A stretch of DNA of 64,000 bases from Falsirhodobacter sp. 20TX0035 (GTDB taxonomy: Bacteria; Pseudomonadota; Alphaproteobacteria; Rhodobacterales; Rhodobacteraceae): the NCBI RefSeq assembly GCF_028307215.1, contig NZ_JAQMHV010000010.1:1-64000 (forward strand). The letters are read 5' to 3'. The translations under genes and the position numbers were made by a program. The notes beneath the pieces were generated by a model. It did not search any database. It was not told the origin of the DNA and saw only the letters and a list, made by a program, of their open reading frames with translations. The first letter of the stretch is position 1. Each line of letters starts with the position of its first letter. Positions 33,088 through 41,968 of this stretch are shown here, piece after piece.

Positions 33088-34002
33088 TCAATACCGGATG
33101 CGCGGATCAAGCACGGCATAGGCCATGTCGATCAGCAGGTTCATGATGAAGATCGCCAGGGCGGAGATCATGATGGCCGCGAGGACCACCGCGAAGTCGC
33201 GTTGCAGGATGCTGTCGATCATCAGCTTGCCGATGCCGGGGAAGCCGAAGATCGTTTCCACCACCACGGCGCCGTTCAGGATCGCGGCCGCCTGGTCGCC
33301 GATCACGGTGATGACCGGCAAGAGCCCGTTGCGCAGCGCGTGCACGAAGATGATGGGGCGGGCGCGCACGCCCTTGGCCTTGGCCGTCTTCACATAGGCC
33401 GAGGACAGGGCCGTGATCATCGACCCGCGCACCACCTGCAGGATCAGGCCGAAGGGGCGGATGAACAGCACCGCCACCGGCAGGATCCAGTGCCAGACCG
33501 TTCCGGTGCCCGAGGTGGGAAGCCAGTGCAGGTTCACGGCGAAGATCACGATCGCGACGATCGCGATCCAAAAATCCGGGGCAGAGGCGCCGATGAGCGA
33601 GAAGAAGGTGGCCAGCCGGTCGAAGATCCCGCCCACACGGAAGGCGGCGAGCGAGCCAATGACCACGGCGGCGACGGTCACGATGCTCATGGTGACGACG
33701 GCAAGGCTCAGCGTCCAGCCGAAGCCCTGCAGCACCACGTCGATGGCCGGGCGGGCTTCACGGATGGACTCGCCGAAATCCAGATGCAGGAGGTCCCAGA
33801 CATAGCGTCCGAACTGCACCAGCAGCGGGTCGTTGAAACCGTGCAGTTCACGGAACTGTTCGCGCGCTTCCAGGCTGGCATCGACCGGCAGGTACAGATC
33901 CGTTGGATCCCCCGTCAGCCGTGACAGAAAGAAGACGAGTATCACGAGCCCAACCAGCGATATCGCGCTGGCAAAGGCCCGTTTCCCCAAGAATTGCCTC
34001 AT
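33088..34002 (-). CDS. ABC transporter permease (DppB/OppB type)
   Basis: 304 residues from ATG 34002, which follows an AGGGAGGGGG ribosome site; an upstream in-frame ATG (34056) lacks one. The N-terminal helix precedes the periplasmic loop LTGDPTDLYLPVDASLEARE, then LGLILQV-type helices and the EAA loop (YVKTAKAKGVRARPIIFVHA, LRNGLLPVITVIGDQ). First gene of the transporter operon under operator site 3. Confidence 0.92.
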   Translation of the reverse strand: MRQFLGKRAFASAISLVGLVILVFFLSRLTGDPTDLYLPVDASLEAREQFRELHGFNDPLLVQFGRYVWDLLHLDFGESIREARPAIDVVLQGFGWTLSLAVVTMSIVTVAAVVIGSLAAFRVGGIFDRLATFFSLIGASAPDFWIAIVAIVIFAVNLHWLPTSGTGTVWHWILPVAVLFIRPFGLILQVVRGSMITALSSAYVKTAKAKGVRARPIIFVHALRNGLLPVITVIGDQAAAILNGAVVVETIFGFPGIGKLMIDSILQRDFAVVLAAIMISALAIFIMNLLIDMAYAVLDPRIRY

Positions 34003-34072
34003 GTCGGCCCCCTCCCTTTCCCATTGGGTCGTGAGTGCGGCGTTCCGGGCCTCCATTCCCGAATCATCGCAT

Positions 34073-34088
34073 TCTTATATATTAGTAT
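34073..34088. promoter_or_regulatory. GntR operator site 3 (dppBCDF-like operon promoter)
   Basis: TCTTATATATTAGTAT is identical over 16 bp to site 1 and contains the 12-mer CTTATATATTAG (34074-34085). It lies 71 bp upstream of the permease start; minus-strand -10-like TATACT overlaps it. The 258-bp region 34003-34260 holds no gene. Confidence 0.6.
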
Positions 34089-34260
34089 ATTCGGTTTGGA
34101 AGGAAAGGGCGGGGTTCTGGCCCATCCATGCCCTCCGTGCCGAAGACCCGGCCGGGTCCAACCCGGTTGCAGATCCTCGGCATACACCACTTGTCGGCAA
34201 AAGTCGTCTGTTGAATACGGCGAATACCAATTAATTCATCAGACAGGTTGTCAAGGAACC

Positions 34261-35697
34261 TTACAACCCGCCGAAGTGGAACGCTTTCGTCTCCAAGTAT
34301 TCCTCGATCCCCTCCTGCGCCCCCTCGCGGCCAAGGCCGGAGGATTTCACCCCGCCGAAGGGCGCCACCTCATGGCTGACGCCGCCGGTGTTCAGGCCGA
34401 CCAGCCCGAACTCCAGCGCTTCGCCCACGCGGAAGGCGCGGGCCATGTCCCGGGTGAAGAAATAGGCCGCAAGGCCAAAGGGGGTGCCGTTGGCGATGGC
34501 CAGCGCCTCCTCCTCCGTCTCAAACCGGAAGACGGGGGCGACGGGACCGAACGTTTCCTCGGACGCAAGGCGCATGTCGGTCGTGGCGCCGACTAGCACC
34601 ACGGGATCGGCATAGGCGTCACCCAGATCGCGGGTCGCGGTGACCGCCCGGGCGCCCTTGGACAGCGCGTCCGCCACATGGCTGCGGATCTTGGCGATGG
34701 CGGCGGCGTTGATCATCGGGCCGATGGTGGTGCCCGCCTCCGTTCCTGGCCCGACCTTCAGCGCGTCCACCCGTTTGGCAAGTGCGGCAACAAAGGCGTC
34801 ATGGATGCCCCCCTGCACCAGGATGCGGTTCGCGCAGACGCAGGTCTGCCCGCCGTTGCGGAACTTCGACATCATTGCGCCTTCCACGGCCGTGTCCAGA
34901 TCGGCGTCGTCGAACACGATGAAGGGGGCGTTCCCGCCCAGTTCCAGCGACATCCGCTTCAAGGTCGGGGCGCATTGTTCCGCCAGCAGCGCGCCCACCC
35001 GGGTCGATCCGGTGAAGGACAGCTTGCGCACCACGGGGCTGGCGGTCAGCGTGGCGCCGATCACCTCGGGCCGGCCGGTCAGGACGTTGATCACCCCCGG
35101 GGGCACGCCCGCGCGTTCCGCCAGCACGGCCATGGCCAGCGCGGAATAGGGCGTGAAGTCCGACGGCTTCACCACCATCGTGCAGCCTGCGGCCAGACCC
35201 GGCGCCACCTTGCGGGTGATCATCGCGATGGGGAAGTTCCAGGGCGTGATGATCGCGCAGACGCCCACAGGCTCCTTCATGGCGAAGATCTTCTTGCCGG
35301 GCACCGGCGAGGGGATGATCTTGCCGTTGATCCGGCGCGCCTCTTCCGCGAACCAGCGCACGAAGGACGCGCCATAGGCCACCTCACCCCTCGCCTCGGC
35401 CAAGGGCTTGCCCTGTTCGGCGGTCAGGATCTGGGCCAGATCCTCGGTGTGGTCCAGCATCAGCTGGTACCAGCGCATCAGGATGTCGGCGCGATCGGCG
35501 GCGGTGCGCGCGCGCCAGCCCTTCATCGCGCGTTCGGCTGCGTCAATGGCGCGCGTCGTCTCATTCGCCGTGCAGTCGGGCATGGTGCCAAGGGTCAGGC
35601 CGGTGGCGGGATCGGTCACGTCCATGTCGGCGCGAGCGATCCAGTCGCCGTCGATCAGGGCCGCCTCGCGGAACAGGTCGGTGTCGTTCAGCTTCAT
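34261..35697 (-). CDS. NAD(P)-dependent aldehyde dehydrogenase, succinate/ketoglutarate-semialdehyde type
   Basis: 478 residues, GabD-like. The catalytic Cys is in NGGQTCVCANR and the base Glu in MSLELGGNAPF. NAD-site strands are ITPWNFPIAMITRKVAPGLA and LSFTGSTRVGALL, and the SSADH-type end is PFGGVKSSGLGREGAQEGIE. The substrate could be succinate semialdehyde or alpha-ketoglutarate semialdehyde; the latter would fit a Weimberg-like or hydroxyproline-like route. Last gene of the LysR-linked operon, 1 bp from the tartrate-dehydrogenase-like gene. Confidence 0.9.
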   Translation of the reverse strand: MKLNDTDLFREAALIDGDWIARADMDVTDPATGLTLGTMPDCTANETTRAIDAAERAMKGWRARTAADRADILMRWYQLMLDHTEDLAQILTAEQGKPLAEARGEVAYGASFVRWFAEEARRINGKIIPSPVPGKKIFAMKEPVGVCAIITPWNFPIAMITRKVAPGLAAGCTMVVKPSDFTPYSALAMAVLAERAGVPPGVINVLTGRPEVIGATLTASPVVRKLSFTGSTRVGALLAEQCAPTLKRMSLELGGNAPFIVFDDADLDTAVEGAMMSKFRNGGQTCVCANRILVQGGIHDAFVAALAKRVDALKVGPGTEAGTTIGPMINAAAIAKIRSHVADALSKGARAVTATRDLGDAYADPVVLVGATTDMRLASEETFGPVAPVFRFETEEEALAIANGTPFGLAAYFFTRDMARAFRVGEALEFGLVGLNTGGVSHEVAPFGGVKSSGLGREGAQEGIEEYLETKAFHFGGL

Positions 35698-35698
35698 C

Positions 35699-36745
35699 TC
35701 ACGCCTCCAGCGCGTTCAGGATGGCGGCGGTGATCTGGCCCGTCCCGTGCGAGCCCGGGCGGATGCCCACGCCCTGCCCCGTCGCCGCCTGCACGGCCGA
35801 CAGGACAGCGGTGGCGGCCGCGCTTTCGCCCAGATGTTCCAGCATCATGGCGCCCGACCAGATCGCGGCGATGGGGTTGGCGATGTTCTTTCCGGCAATG
35901 TCGGGGGCCGACCCGTGGACCGGCTCGAACATCGACGGGCCGCTGCGGTCGGGGCAGATGTTGGCCGACGCCGCGAATCCGAGGCCCCCCTGGATCGCCG
36001 CGCCCAGATCGGTCAGGATGTCGCCGAACAGGTTGGACGCGACGATCACGTCCAGATCCTGCGGCGCCATCACCATCTTGGCGGCCATCGCGTCGATGTG
36101 CATGTGGCTGACCGTCACGTCGGGATATTCGGGCGCCAGAAGCTGCGTCACCTCGTCCCAGAACACCATGGAATGCCGCTGCGCGTTGGATTTAGTGACG
36201 GAGGTGAGGTGCTTGCGCCGCGCCCGCGCCTGTTCGAAGCCGAAGCGCAGGATACGCTCCACCCCCTTGCGGGTGAAGATCGCGGTTTCCACCGCCACCT
36301 CGTTGTCGCGGCCATGATGGACGCGCCCGCCCGCGCCGGAATATTCGCCTTCGGTGTTTTCGCGGATGCACAGGATGTCGAAGCCTTGCGCCTTCAGCGG
36401 CCCCTCCACGCCGGGAAGAACCCGGTGCGGGCGGATGTTGGCGTATTGGTCAAAGGCCTTGCGGATCGGCAGCAGCAGCCCGTGCAGGGACACCGAATCC
36501 GGCACGGTCGCAGGCCAGCCCACGGCCCCCAGATAGATCGCGTCAAAGCCGCGCAGCGTTTCGATCCCGTTTTCGGGCATCATGCGGCCGGTGGCGACAT
36601 AGGTTTCGCACGACCAGTCGAAGCGCGTGGCGTCCAGCGCGAATCCGAACCGTGCCGCGGCCGCGTTCAGCACCTGCATCGTGGCGTCGGTCACATCCAC
36701 GCCGATGCCGTCCCCCGGGATCAATGCGATCTTGTGGGCCTTCAT
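35699..36745 (-). CDS. Tartrate/D-malate/3-isopropylmalate-type dehydrogenase (beta-decarboxylating)
   Basis: 348 residues oxidising and decarboxylating a 2-hydroxy diacid such as tartrate or D-malate. The start IALIPGDGIGVDVTDATMQV, substrate strand GLLLPIRKAFDQYANIRPHR, catalytic region VTKSNAQRHS and the NAD loop MFEPVHGSAPDIAGKNIANP are intact. GGAGACGGAC precedes ATG 36745. It resembles TtuC more than LeuB, as no leucine genes are nearby. Located between two aldehyde dehydrogenases in one operon. Confidence 0.87.
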   Translation of the reverse strand: MKAHKIALIPGDGIGVDVTDATMQVLNAAAARFGFALDATRFDWSCETYVATGRMMPENGIETLRGFDAIYLGAVGWPATVPDSVSLHGLLLPIRKAFDQYANIRPHRVLPGVEGPLKAQGFDILCIRENTEGEYSGAGGRVHHGRDNEVAVETAIFTRKGVERILRFGFEQARARRKHLTSVTKSNAQRHSMVFWDEVTQLLAPEYPDVTVSHMHIDAMAAKMVMAPQDLDVIVASNLFGDILTDLGAAIQGGLGFAASANICPDRSGPSMFEPVHGSAPDIAGKNIANPIAAIWSGAMMLEHLGESAAATAVLSAVQAATGQGVGIRPGSHGTGQITAAILNALEA

Positions 36746-36756
36746 GTCCGTCTCCT

Positions 36757-38220
36757 TCAAAGGTCGATCAGTACCGATTTCGTGCGGCGGTTGGCGGCGA
36801 ACGCCTCGCGCCCCAGGTCCTTGCCAAGGCCGGAGGCCTTCCAGCCGCCCGTGGGCAGGATGTGGTCGCGCGACCGGCCATAGCGGTTGACCCAGACCGT
36901 TCCCGCTTCCAGCCGCCGCGTCAACCGCAATGCGCGGGACAGGTCGCGGGTGAAAAGGCCCGCGCACAGGCCATAGCTGGGATGGCGGGCCAGCTCCATC
37001 GCCTCGTCCTCGGTGTCGAAGGTCTGGAAGGTGGCGACGGGGCCGAAGATTTCTTCCGTCACGGCGGGGTTCGACGGCGTGACCCCCGCGATCAGGGTGG
37101 GGCGATAGAAGCTGCCCGCGTGGTCGAAGCGGGTGCCGCCGCACAGGATCTCCCCTCCCTGCCCGGCGGCGGCCTGCACGATCCCGTCGATCCGCGCCAG
37201 CTGCGTTTCCGAGATGATGGGCGAAAATCCCGCCTCCGCCTCCCAAGTCGCGGCGGGGCGGTGACGGCCGAACCGTTCCGCCAGCCGGGCGGCCAGCGCG
37301 TCCGCGATGCCGCGCTGCACGATGATGCGCGACCCGGCTACGCAGAACTGCCCCGCGTTGGGAAGAATGCCGCGTTCCAGGCAGTCGGCCGTCAGGTCCA
37401 CGTCGGCGTCGTCGAACACGACCATCGGGCTTTTGCCGCCCAGTTCAAGCGTCATCGGCTTGATGCCGGTGCGGGCGATGTTCTCCATGATCGCAGCACC
37501 CGCGCGCGTGGACCCGGTGAAGGAGATCTTGTCGATCCCCGGATGCCCCGTGATCGCGGTGCCGGTGACGGGCCCGTCGCCCAGCACCACGTTGATCAGG
37601 CCCGCGGGGATCCCCGCCCGCACCGACAGTTCTGCCATGTAGAGGGTGGAGAACGGCGTCATCTCCGACGGTTTCAGCACCACGGCGTTGCCCGCGGCCA
37701 GCGCCGGCCCCAGTTTCCATCCGGCCATGGAGATGGGAAAGTTCCACGGCGCGATCGCCCCCACCACGCCGTAGGGCTCGGACGAGATGTAGCCGAAGGC
37801 GCTGTCGGAAGTGGGCACCAGATCCCCGCCTTCCTTGTCGGCGAACTCGGCAAAGAAGCGGATCTGTTCCGCCGTCACCGCCACGTCCCCCGCCACAGCC
37901 TGCGACACGGGGCGGGAGGAGCAGACCGCCTCGAGCCGCGCGAGGGTGTCCGCCTCCGCCTCGATCAGGTCGGCCCAGCGGTGCAGGGCGCGCAGCCGGT
38001 CGCGCGGGGTGCAGCCGCCCCAGCCCGACATGTCCAGCGCCCGCCGTGCCGCCTTCACCGCCCGGTCCACCACGCCCGCATCCGCGCAGGGGATGGAGGT
38101 CAATACCTGCCCGGTGGACGGGGCCCGCACCTCGATCGCGTCCGGTCCGGGCACATAGGCCCCGTCGATGAAATGGCCAGACGGCAGGCGCACATCGGCG
38201 GGCGTGAAGGCAAGGGACAT
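36757..38220 (-). CDS. Aldehyde dehydrogenase family protein
   Basis: 487-residue NAD(P)-dependent aldehyde dehydrogenase. The catalytic Cys is in NAGQFCVAGSR and the Glu in MTLELGGKSPMVVF. Further motifs are IAPWNFPISMAGWKLGPALA, ISFTGSTRAGAAI, and a terminal TGGWKASGLGKDLGREAF. It resembles betaine/gamma-aminobutyraldehyde-type enzymes more than GabD. It would oxidise an aldehyde released by the amine dehydrogenase encoded in the same operon. Confidence 0.9.
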   Translation of the reverse strand: MSLAFTPADVRLPSGHFIDGAYVPGPDAIEVRAPSTGQVLTSIPCADAGVVDRAVKAARRALDMSGWGGCTPRDRLRALHRWADLIEAEADTLARLEAVCSSRPVSQAVAGDVAVTAEQIRFFAEFADKEGGDLVPTSDSAFGYISSEPYGVVGAIAPWNFPISMAGWKLGPALAAGNAVVLKPSEMTPFSTLYMAELSVRAGIPAGLINVVLGDGPVTGTAITGHPGIDKISFTGSTRAGAAIMENIARTGIKPMTLELGGKSPMVVFDDADVDLTADCLERGILPNAGQFCVAGSRIIVQRGIADALAARLAERFGRHRPAATWEAEAGFSPIISETQLARIDGIVQAAAGQGGEILCGGTRFDHAGSFYRPTLIAGVTPSNPAVTEEIFGPVATFQTFDTEDEAMELARHPSYGLCAGLFTRDLSRALRLTRRLEAGTVWVNRYGRSRDHILPTGGWKASGLGKDLGREAFAANRRTKSVLIDL

Positions 38221-38339
38221 GGCGACCTCTCCATCGGTTCGGGATCAGGATGGGCGGGGCGGGCCAGAAAAAGCTGCCGAATGACGAAAGGGCGCGGCAG
38301 ATTTGTCCGGCAGCGCGGGGGCGGCAGAAGATTGTGCGG

Positions 38340-39701
38340 TCAGCCTTCCGGCGCGTCCAGCAGGGCGGCAATCGGCACCGGGCGCACCGGCGGCTGGCCC
38401 CGCAGGCGCCCCACCTGCGCCACCGCGCATCCCGCCTGCCCCGCGATCAGTTCCGCCGCGGCCAGCTGGCAGTAGCGGCCCTGACAGCGCCCCATGCCGA
38501 CGCGGGCCAGCGATTTCACACGGTTCGCCTCCGCCCCGGCCATCGGGACGGTGCCGCGAAGCTCGCCGGCCGTGATGCCTTCGCAACGGCACAGGACGGT
38601 GGCGTCGGGCAGGGCCCGCACCTGCGCGCCGGGCCAGGGAAAGGCGCGGGCCATCGCGCGCGCGAAACGGTCCAGCCGCGCCGCCCGCCGCAACAGCGCC
38701 GCCGTGCCGGAGGCCGGCTGCCCCAGATCCTCCAGCACCGCGTGGGCGGCCAGCGTTCCGGCCCGTTCCGCACCGTCGGCCCCCAATATCCGCACGCCAT
38801 CCCCCGCCAGATACAGCTCCGGCCCCGCCCGGCCCAGCGCGTCGGTCTGCGGCAGCCATTGCGCCCAGTCCGCCGACCATTGGAAACGGGCGCCGGCCAG
38901 ATCGGCCAGCTGGGTTTCCGCCCTCAGGTGCCAGCCCATTGCGACGGCGTCGCAGGGCGTTTCGTGCCATCGCCCACGGGCGTCCTGCCAATGAAGGGCC
39001 ACGGGGCCGTTCGCGTCCGTTTCGATCCGCTCCAGCCGGACACCGGCGTGATACAGACGGCCCAACCCCGCCCGCATCCGCAACCCCCGCAGCGTGACCC
39101 AGGGCCGCGCCGCCGCCATCCCCGCCGCCCCCCACATCTGGTCGGAATACGAAGAGGTGTCGAGCACGGCCGCCACCCCCGCCCCCGCCTTGACCAACTG
39201 CGCGGCCACCAGCGTCAGCAGCGGACCGGAGCCGGCCAGAACGATGCGCCGACCCAGCGCCATCCCCTGCGCCTTCAGCGCGATCTGCGCCGCGCCCAGG
39301 GTGTAGACCCCGGCCGACTGCCAGCCGGGCACCGGCACGACACGGTCCGTGGCGCCGGTGGACAGGATCAGGCGGTCGTAAGGCAGGCGAAGCAGCCCGT
39401 TGGGACCCGTCGCATGCGCCACCCCGTTGCGCAGGGCGAAGACGGAATGTTCGGGCAGATGCTCCACCTGCCCCGCCGTCACCAGCGCGTCGAAGGTGGC
39501 GTGCAGGTGTTCCGCCTTTGCGGCCTCGGAGCCATAAAGCGTCCTTGCCGTGCGCCGGAAGCCTTCGGGTGGGCGACGGTAGATCTGGCCGCCCGCGCGC
39601 GCCGCCTCGTCCACGATCACGGGGCGCAGGCCCGCCTTCACCAGCGTTTCCGCCGCGCGGATGCCCGCAGGCCCCGCGCCCACGATCAGGACGCGGGTCA
39701 T
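38340..39701 (-). CDS. FAD/[2Fe-2S] alpha subunit of an amine dehydrogenase (HcnB/OoxA/LhpB-type)
   Basis: 453 residues. The N-terminal FAD site is LIVGAGPAGIRAAE and the NAD-like second Rossmann is IVLAGSGPLLTLVAAQL. The C-terminal BFD-like domain has the cysteine set CRCEGI...GRCQGRYC, binding a [2Fe-2S] cluster. This is the large subunit type shared by opine oxidase, hydrogen cyanide synthase and D-hydroxyproline dehydrogenase. It overlaps the small [2Fe-2S] subunit by 4 bp. The DadA-like beta subunit is encoded divergently at 45067-46173. Confidence 0.88.
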   Translation of the reverse strand: MTRVLIVGAGPAGIRAAETLVKAGLRPVIVDEAARAGGQIYRRPPEGFRRTARTLYGSEAAKAEHLHATFDALVTAGQVEHLPEHSVFALRNGVAHATGPNGLLRLPYDRLILSTGATDRVVPVPGWQSAGVYTLGAAQIALKAQGMALGRRIVLAGSGPLLTLVAAQLVKAGAGVAAVLDTSSYSDQMWGAAGMAAARPWVTLRGLRMRAGLGRLYHAGVRLERIETDANGPVALHWQDARGRWHETPCDAVAMGWHLRAETQLADLAGARFQWSADWAQWLPQTDALGRAGPELYLAGDGVRILGADGAERAGTLAAHAVLEDLGQPASGTAALLRRAARLDRFARAMARAFPWPGAQVRALPDATVLCRCEGITAGELRGTVPMAGAEANRVKSLARVGMGRCQGRYCQLAAAELIAGQAGCAVAQVGRLRGQPPVRPVPIAALLDAPEG

Positions 39702-39997
39702 GCCGGCCAGTCCCCGGCGGGTGCCGACCGCAGCCGCATCCCCGCGCGGAGGGGGGTGGAGCAGGCACGCAGGCGCGGCCCGTCCTCCTGCCAGATCCAG
39801 CAGTCCTGGCACGCACCCATCAGGCAGAACCCGGCGCGGCCTTCGGGCCCGAACTCGGCCTGCCGCAGGCGGGGCTTGTGGATCAGGATGGCCGACAAGA
39901 CGGTGTCGCCGTCCAGCGCCACCAGATCCTCCCCGTCAAAGCGGAACGACAGCGCGGGCCGCTCCGCCTCGGCCAGCCGAAGAAGTCGGCCGTTCAT
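39698..39997 (-). CDS. [2Fe-2S] ferredoxin-like gamma subunit of the amine dehydrogenase (HcnA-type)
   Basis: 99 residues of the Fer2_4 family. The cluster ligands are in FCLMGACQDCW and a later C of RLRACSTP, with the fourth supplied at the loop end. The N-terminus RPALSFRFDGEDLVALDGDT is the ubiquitin-like fold seen in HcnA. It is translationally coupled on both sides by 4-bp overlaps (HyuB stop upstream, alpha subunit start downstream). It relays electrons within the heterotrimeric dehydrogenase. Confidence 0.87.
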   Translation of the reverse strand: MNGRLLRLAEAERPALSFRFDGEDLVALDGDTVLSAILIHKPRLRQAEFGPEGRAGFCLMGACQDCWIWQEDGPRLRACSTPLRAGMRLRSAPAGDWPA

Positions 39998-41964
39998 TCC
40001 GCGGCCTCCACCCGTTCCGGGGCGCGCGGCAGTTCGGGGAAGCGCTCGCAGACGGCGTCGAAGGCGCGCTGCACGGCGCCGGGGCCCTCGCCCTCGATGC
40101 GGCGGAAGATCTCCGTCTTGGTGAAGAAGCGCCAGTGGATCGGCAGCGACGCGAGGATCCGCGTCAGGGTGTCATAGGCTTCGGGCGTCCAGCGGGTCTC
40201 GTAGCCCTCCCGCTCGGGCCCGAAATGGAAATGGGCCGCGGGGGTGGCCATGTTCGCGCGCAGGCCCTGCGTCGCCGCATCGTCACCCGGCACCACGCCA
40301 TAATCCCGCCGCGCCGCATCGGCGGACACGTAGCCCCGCGCCACGTCCTGCGCCACGCGCCAGGGTTCGCGCAGCTTCGGATCGCCCCGTCCGCCGCCAC
40401 CGGCCGAACGGATGGCCAGAACGTCGCCCGGTTGCAGGATCGCGGTGTCGGTGTTGCCCAGCGTCCGCTCCTCGGGCGTGCCGGGGTTCACGATCATGTC
40501 CGACAGGCCCGCCGCGCGGCCGCCCAGAACGCCCCAAGGCCGGAAGAAGCTGCGGTCGCGGTTGCGGGCGGTGATGCGGGTGTCGGGGGCGAAGACGCGG
40601 AACGCCATCTCGGTCGCCAGCCCTCCGCGCCAGCGCCCCGCCCCGCCGCTGTCCTGCGCAAGGCCGTAGCGCACGAACTCCACCGGAACCTCCGTCTCCG
40701 TGATCTCGATCGGGGTGTTCTTCAGATAGGCCGCGTCCGCGCCCGAGCCGTTGGTCCCGTCGCGCCACGGCATCCCGCCGCCGCCGCCGACCACCGGGTT
40801 CACCGCGGCGATGACGGTCTTCTGCGTGCGTTCGTCCCGTGTCATGACGTTGACGATGCAGTTGTTGCCGGCGGGCGCCGCGGGCATCCGGTCAGGGATG
40901 GCCTGACTGAACGCGCCGAAGATGACCGACCGCAGCCGCGCGCAGGTCAGGGACCGCATGCCCACGGCGGCGGGGGCCACGGGGTTCAGCACGGTGCCTT
41001 CGGGCGCGATGCAGGTGAAGGGCCGCGTCAGGCCGGTGTTCAGAAGGATGCGGGGGTTCAGGGTGTACAGGACGTAATACACCCCCACCAGCAGGATCGT
41101 GTGACGCGGGTCCCCGCCCGACGGCACGTTCAGCGAACTGGCCAGTTGCGGGTCTGATCCGGTAAAGTCCAACACCGCCTCGTCCCCCCGGATCTTCAGG
41201 GTCAGGTTCAGGCGGCAGGGGTTGGCGTGATCGCTGTCCTCGTCGGCATAGTCCGCGAAACGGTAGTCGCCGTCGGGGATGGCGCGCAGGATGTCGCGGG
41301 CCTGCGCCTCGGCCTGATCCATCAGGGCGGCGACGCCCTGCACGAAGCCCCTCTTGCCGAAGCGGGCGATCATCTGGTGCACCTTGCGTTCGCCCGTGTT
41401 CAGCGCGCCGACCAGCGCCTGGATGTCGCCGATGTTCAGCGCGGGCTTGCGGACGTTGGTCTGCATGATCCGCAGGATCTGGTCGTCGAACACCCCTTCG
41501 CGCACCAGCTTCATCGGGGGGAAGCGGATGCCCTCCTGATGGATCTCGGTCAACGACCGCGACAGGGAGGCGGGCACCGCGCCTCCCATGTCGGTGTTGT
41601 GGATGTGCCCGCCCGTCCAGGCCACGATCTCGTCCTCCGCGAAGACGGGCTTCCACAGATGGGTGTCGGGGGCATGGGTGGCGACATGCCCGGAATAGGG
41701 ATCGTTGGTGAAGGCCACGTCGCCGGGCCGGTAATCCTCCACCATGTCGATCGCGCGGCCATAGGTCAGGCCGGGATACCATGTCGCGCCCAGTTCCATC
41801 GGCACGGCAAAGGTGTCGCCCCGCCGGTCCATCAGCATCACCGTGAAATCCTGCGTTTCCTTCACGAAGGCGGAATGGGCGGTGCGGTGCAGGGTGTGGG
41901 CCATGTTCTCGGCCGCGGCGCGCGCGTGGTTGGCCAGCACCTGAAGCGTCATCTTGTCGAACAT
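39994..41964 (-). CDS. hyuB: Hydantoinase B/oxoprolinase family protein
   Basis: 656-residue HyuB-type subunit that pairs with HyuA to open a cyclic amide (hydantoin, N-methylhydantoin or 5-oxoproline) with ATP. Typical segments are LANHARAAAENMAHTLHRTA, FTNDPYSGHVATHAPDTHLW, GGHIHNTDMGGAVPAS and the Gly-rich SAGGGGRGDP near the end. Length is slightly above the usual 550-600. HyuA lies 4 bp upstream. The actual lactam substrate is unknown. Confidence 0.92.
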   Translation of the reverse strand: MFDKMTLQVLANHARAAAENMAHTLHRTAHSAFVKETQDFTVMLMDRRGDTFAVPMELGATWYPGLTYGRAIDMVEDYRPGDVAFTNDPYSGHVATHAPDTHLWKPVFAEDEIVAWTGGHIHNTDMGGAVPASLSRSLTEIHQEGIRFPPMKLVREGVFDDQILRIMQTNVRKPALNIGDIQALVGALNTGERKVHQMIARFGKRGFVQGVAALMDQAEAQARDILRAIPDGDYRFADYADEDSDHANPCRLNLTLKIRGDEAVLDFTGSDPQLASSLNVPSGGDPRHTILLVGVYYVLYTLNPRILLNTGLTRPFTCIAPEGTVLNPVAPAAVGMRSLTCARLRSVIFGAFSQAIPDRMPAAPAGNNCIVNVMTRDERTQKTVIAAVNPVVGGGGGMPWRDGTNGSGADAAYLKNTPIEITETEVPVEFVRYGLAQDSGGAGRWRGGLATEMAFRVFAPDTRITARNRDRSFFRPWGVLGGRAAGLSDMIVNPGTPEERTLGNTDTAILQPGDVLAIRSAGGGGRGDPKLREPWRVAQDVARGYVSADAARRDYGVVPGDDAATQGLRANMATPAAHFHFGPEREGYETRWTPEAYDTLTRILASLPIHWRFFTKTEIFRRIEGEGPGAVQRAFDAVCERFPELPRAPERVEAAE

Positions 41965-41968
41965 GGGA

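Noticed and set aside
38250-40124. Long plus-strand frames opposite the FAD and HyuB genes
   Set aside because: Antisense shadows; the minus-strand genes are coupled by 4-bp overlaps and carry clear motifs.
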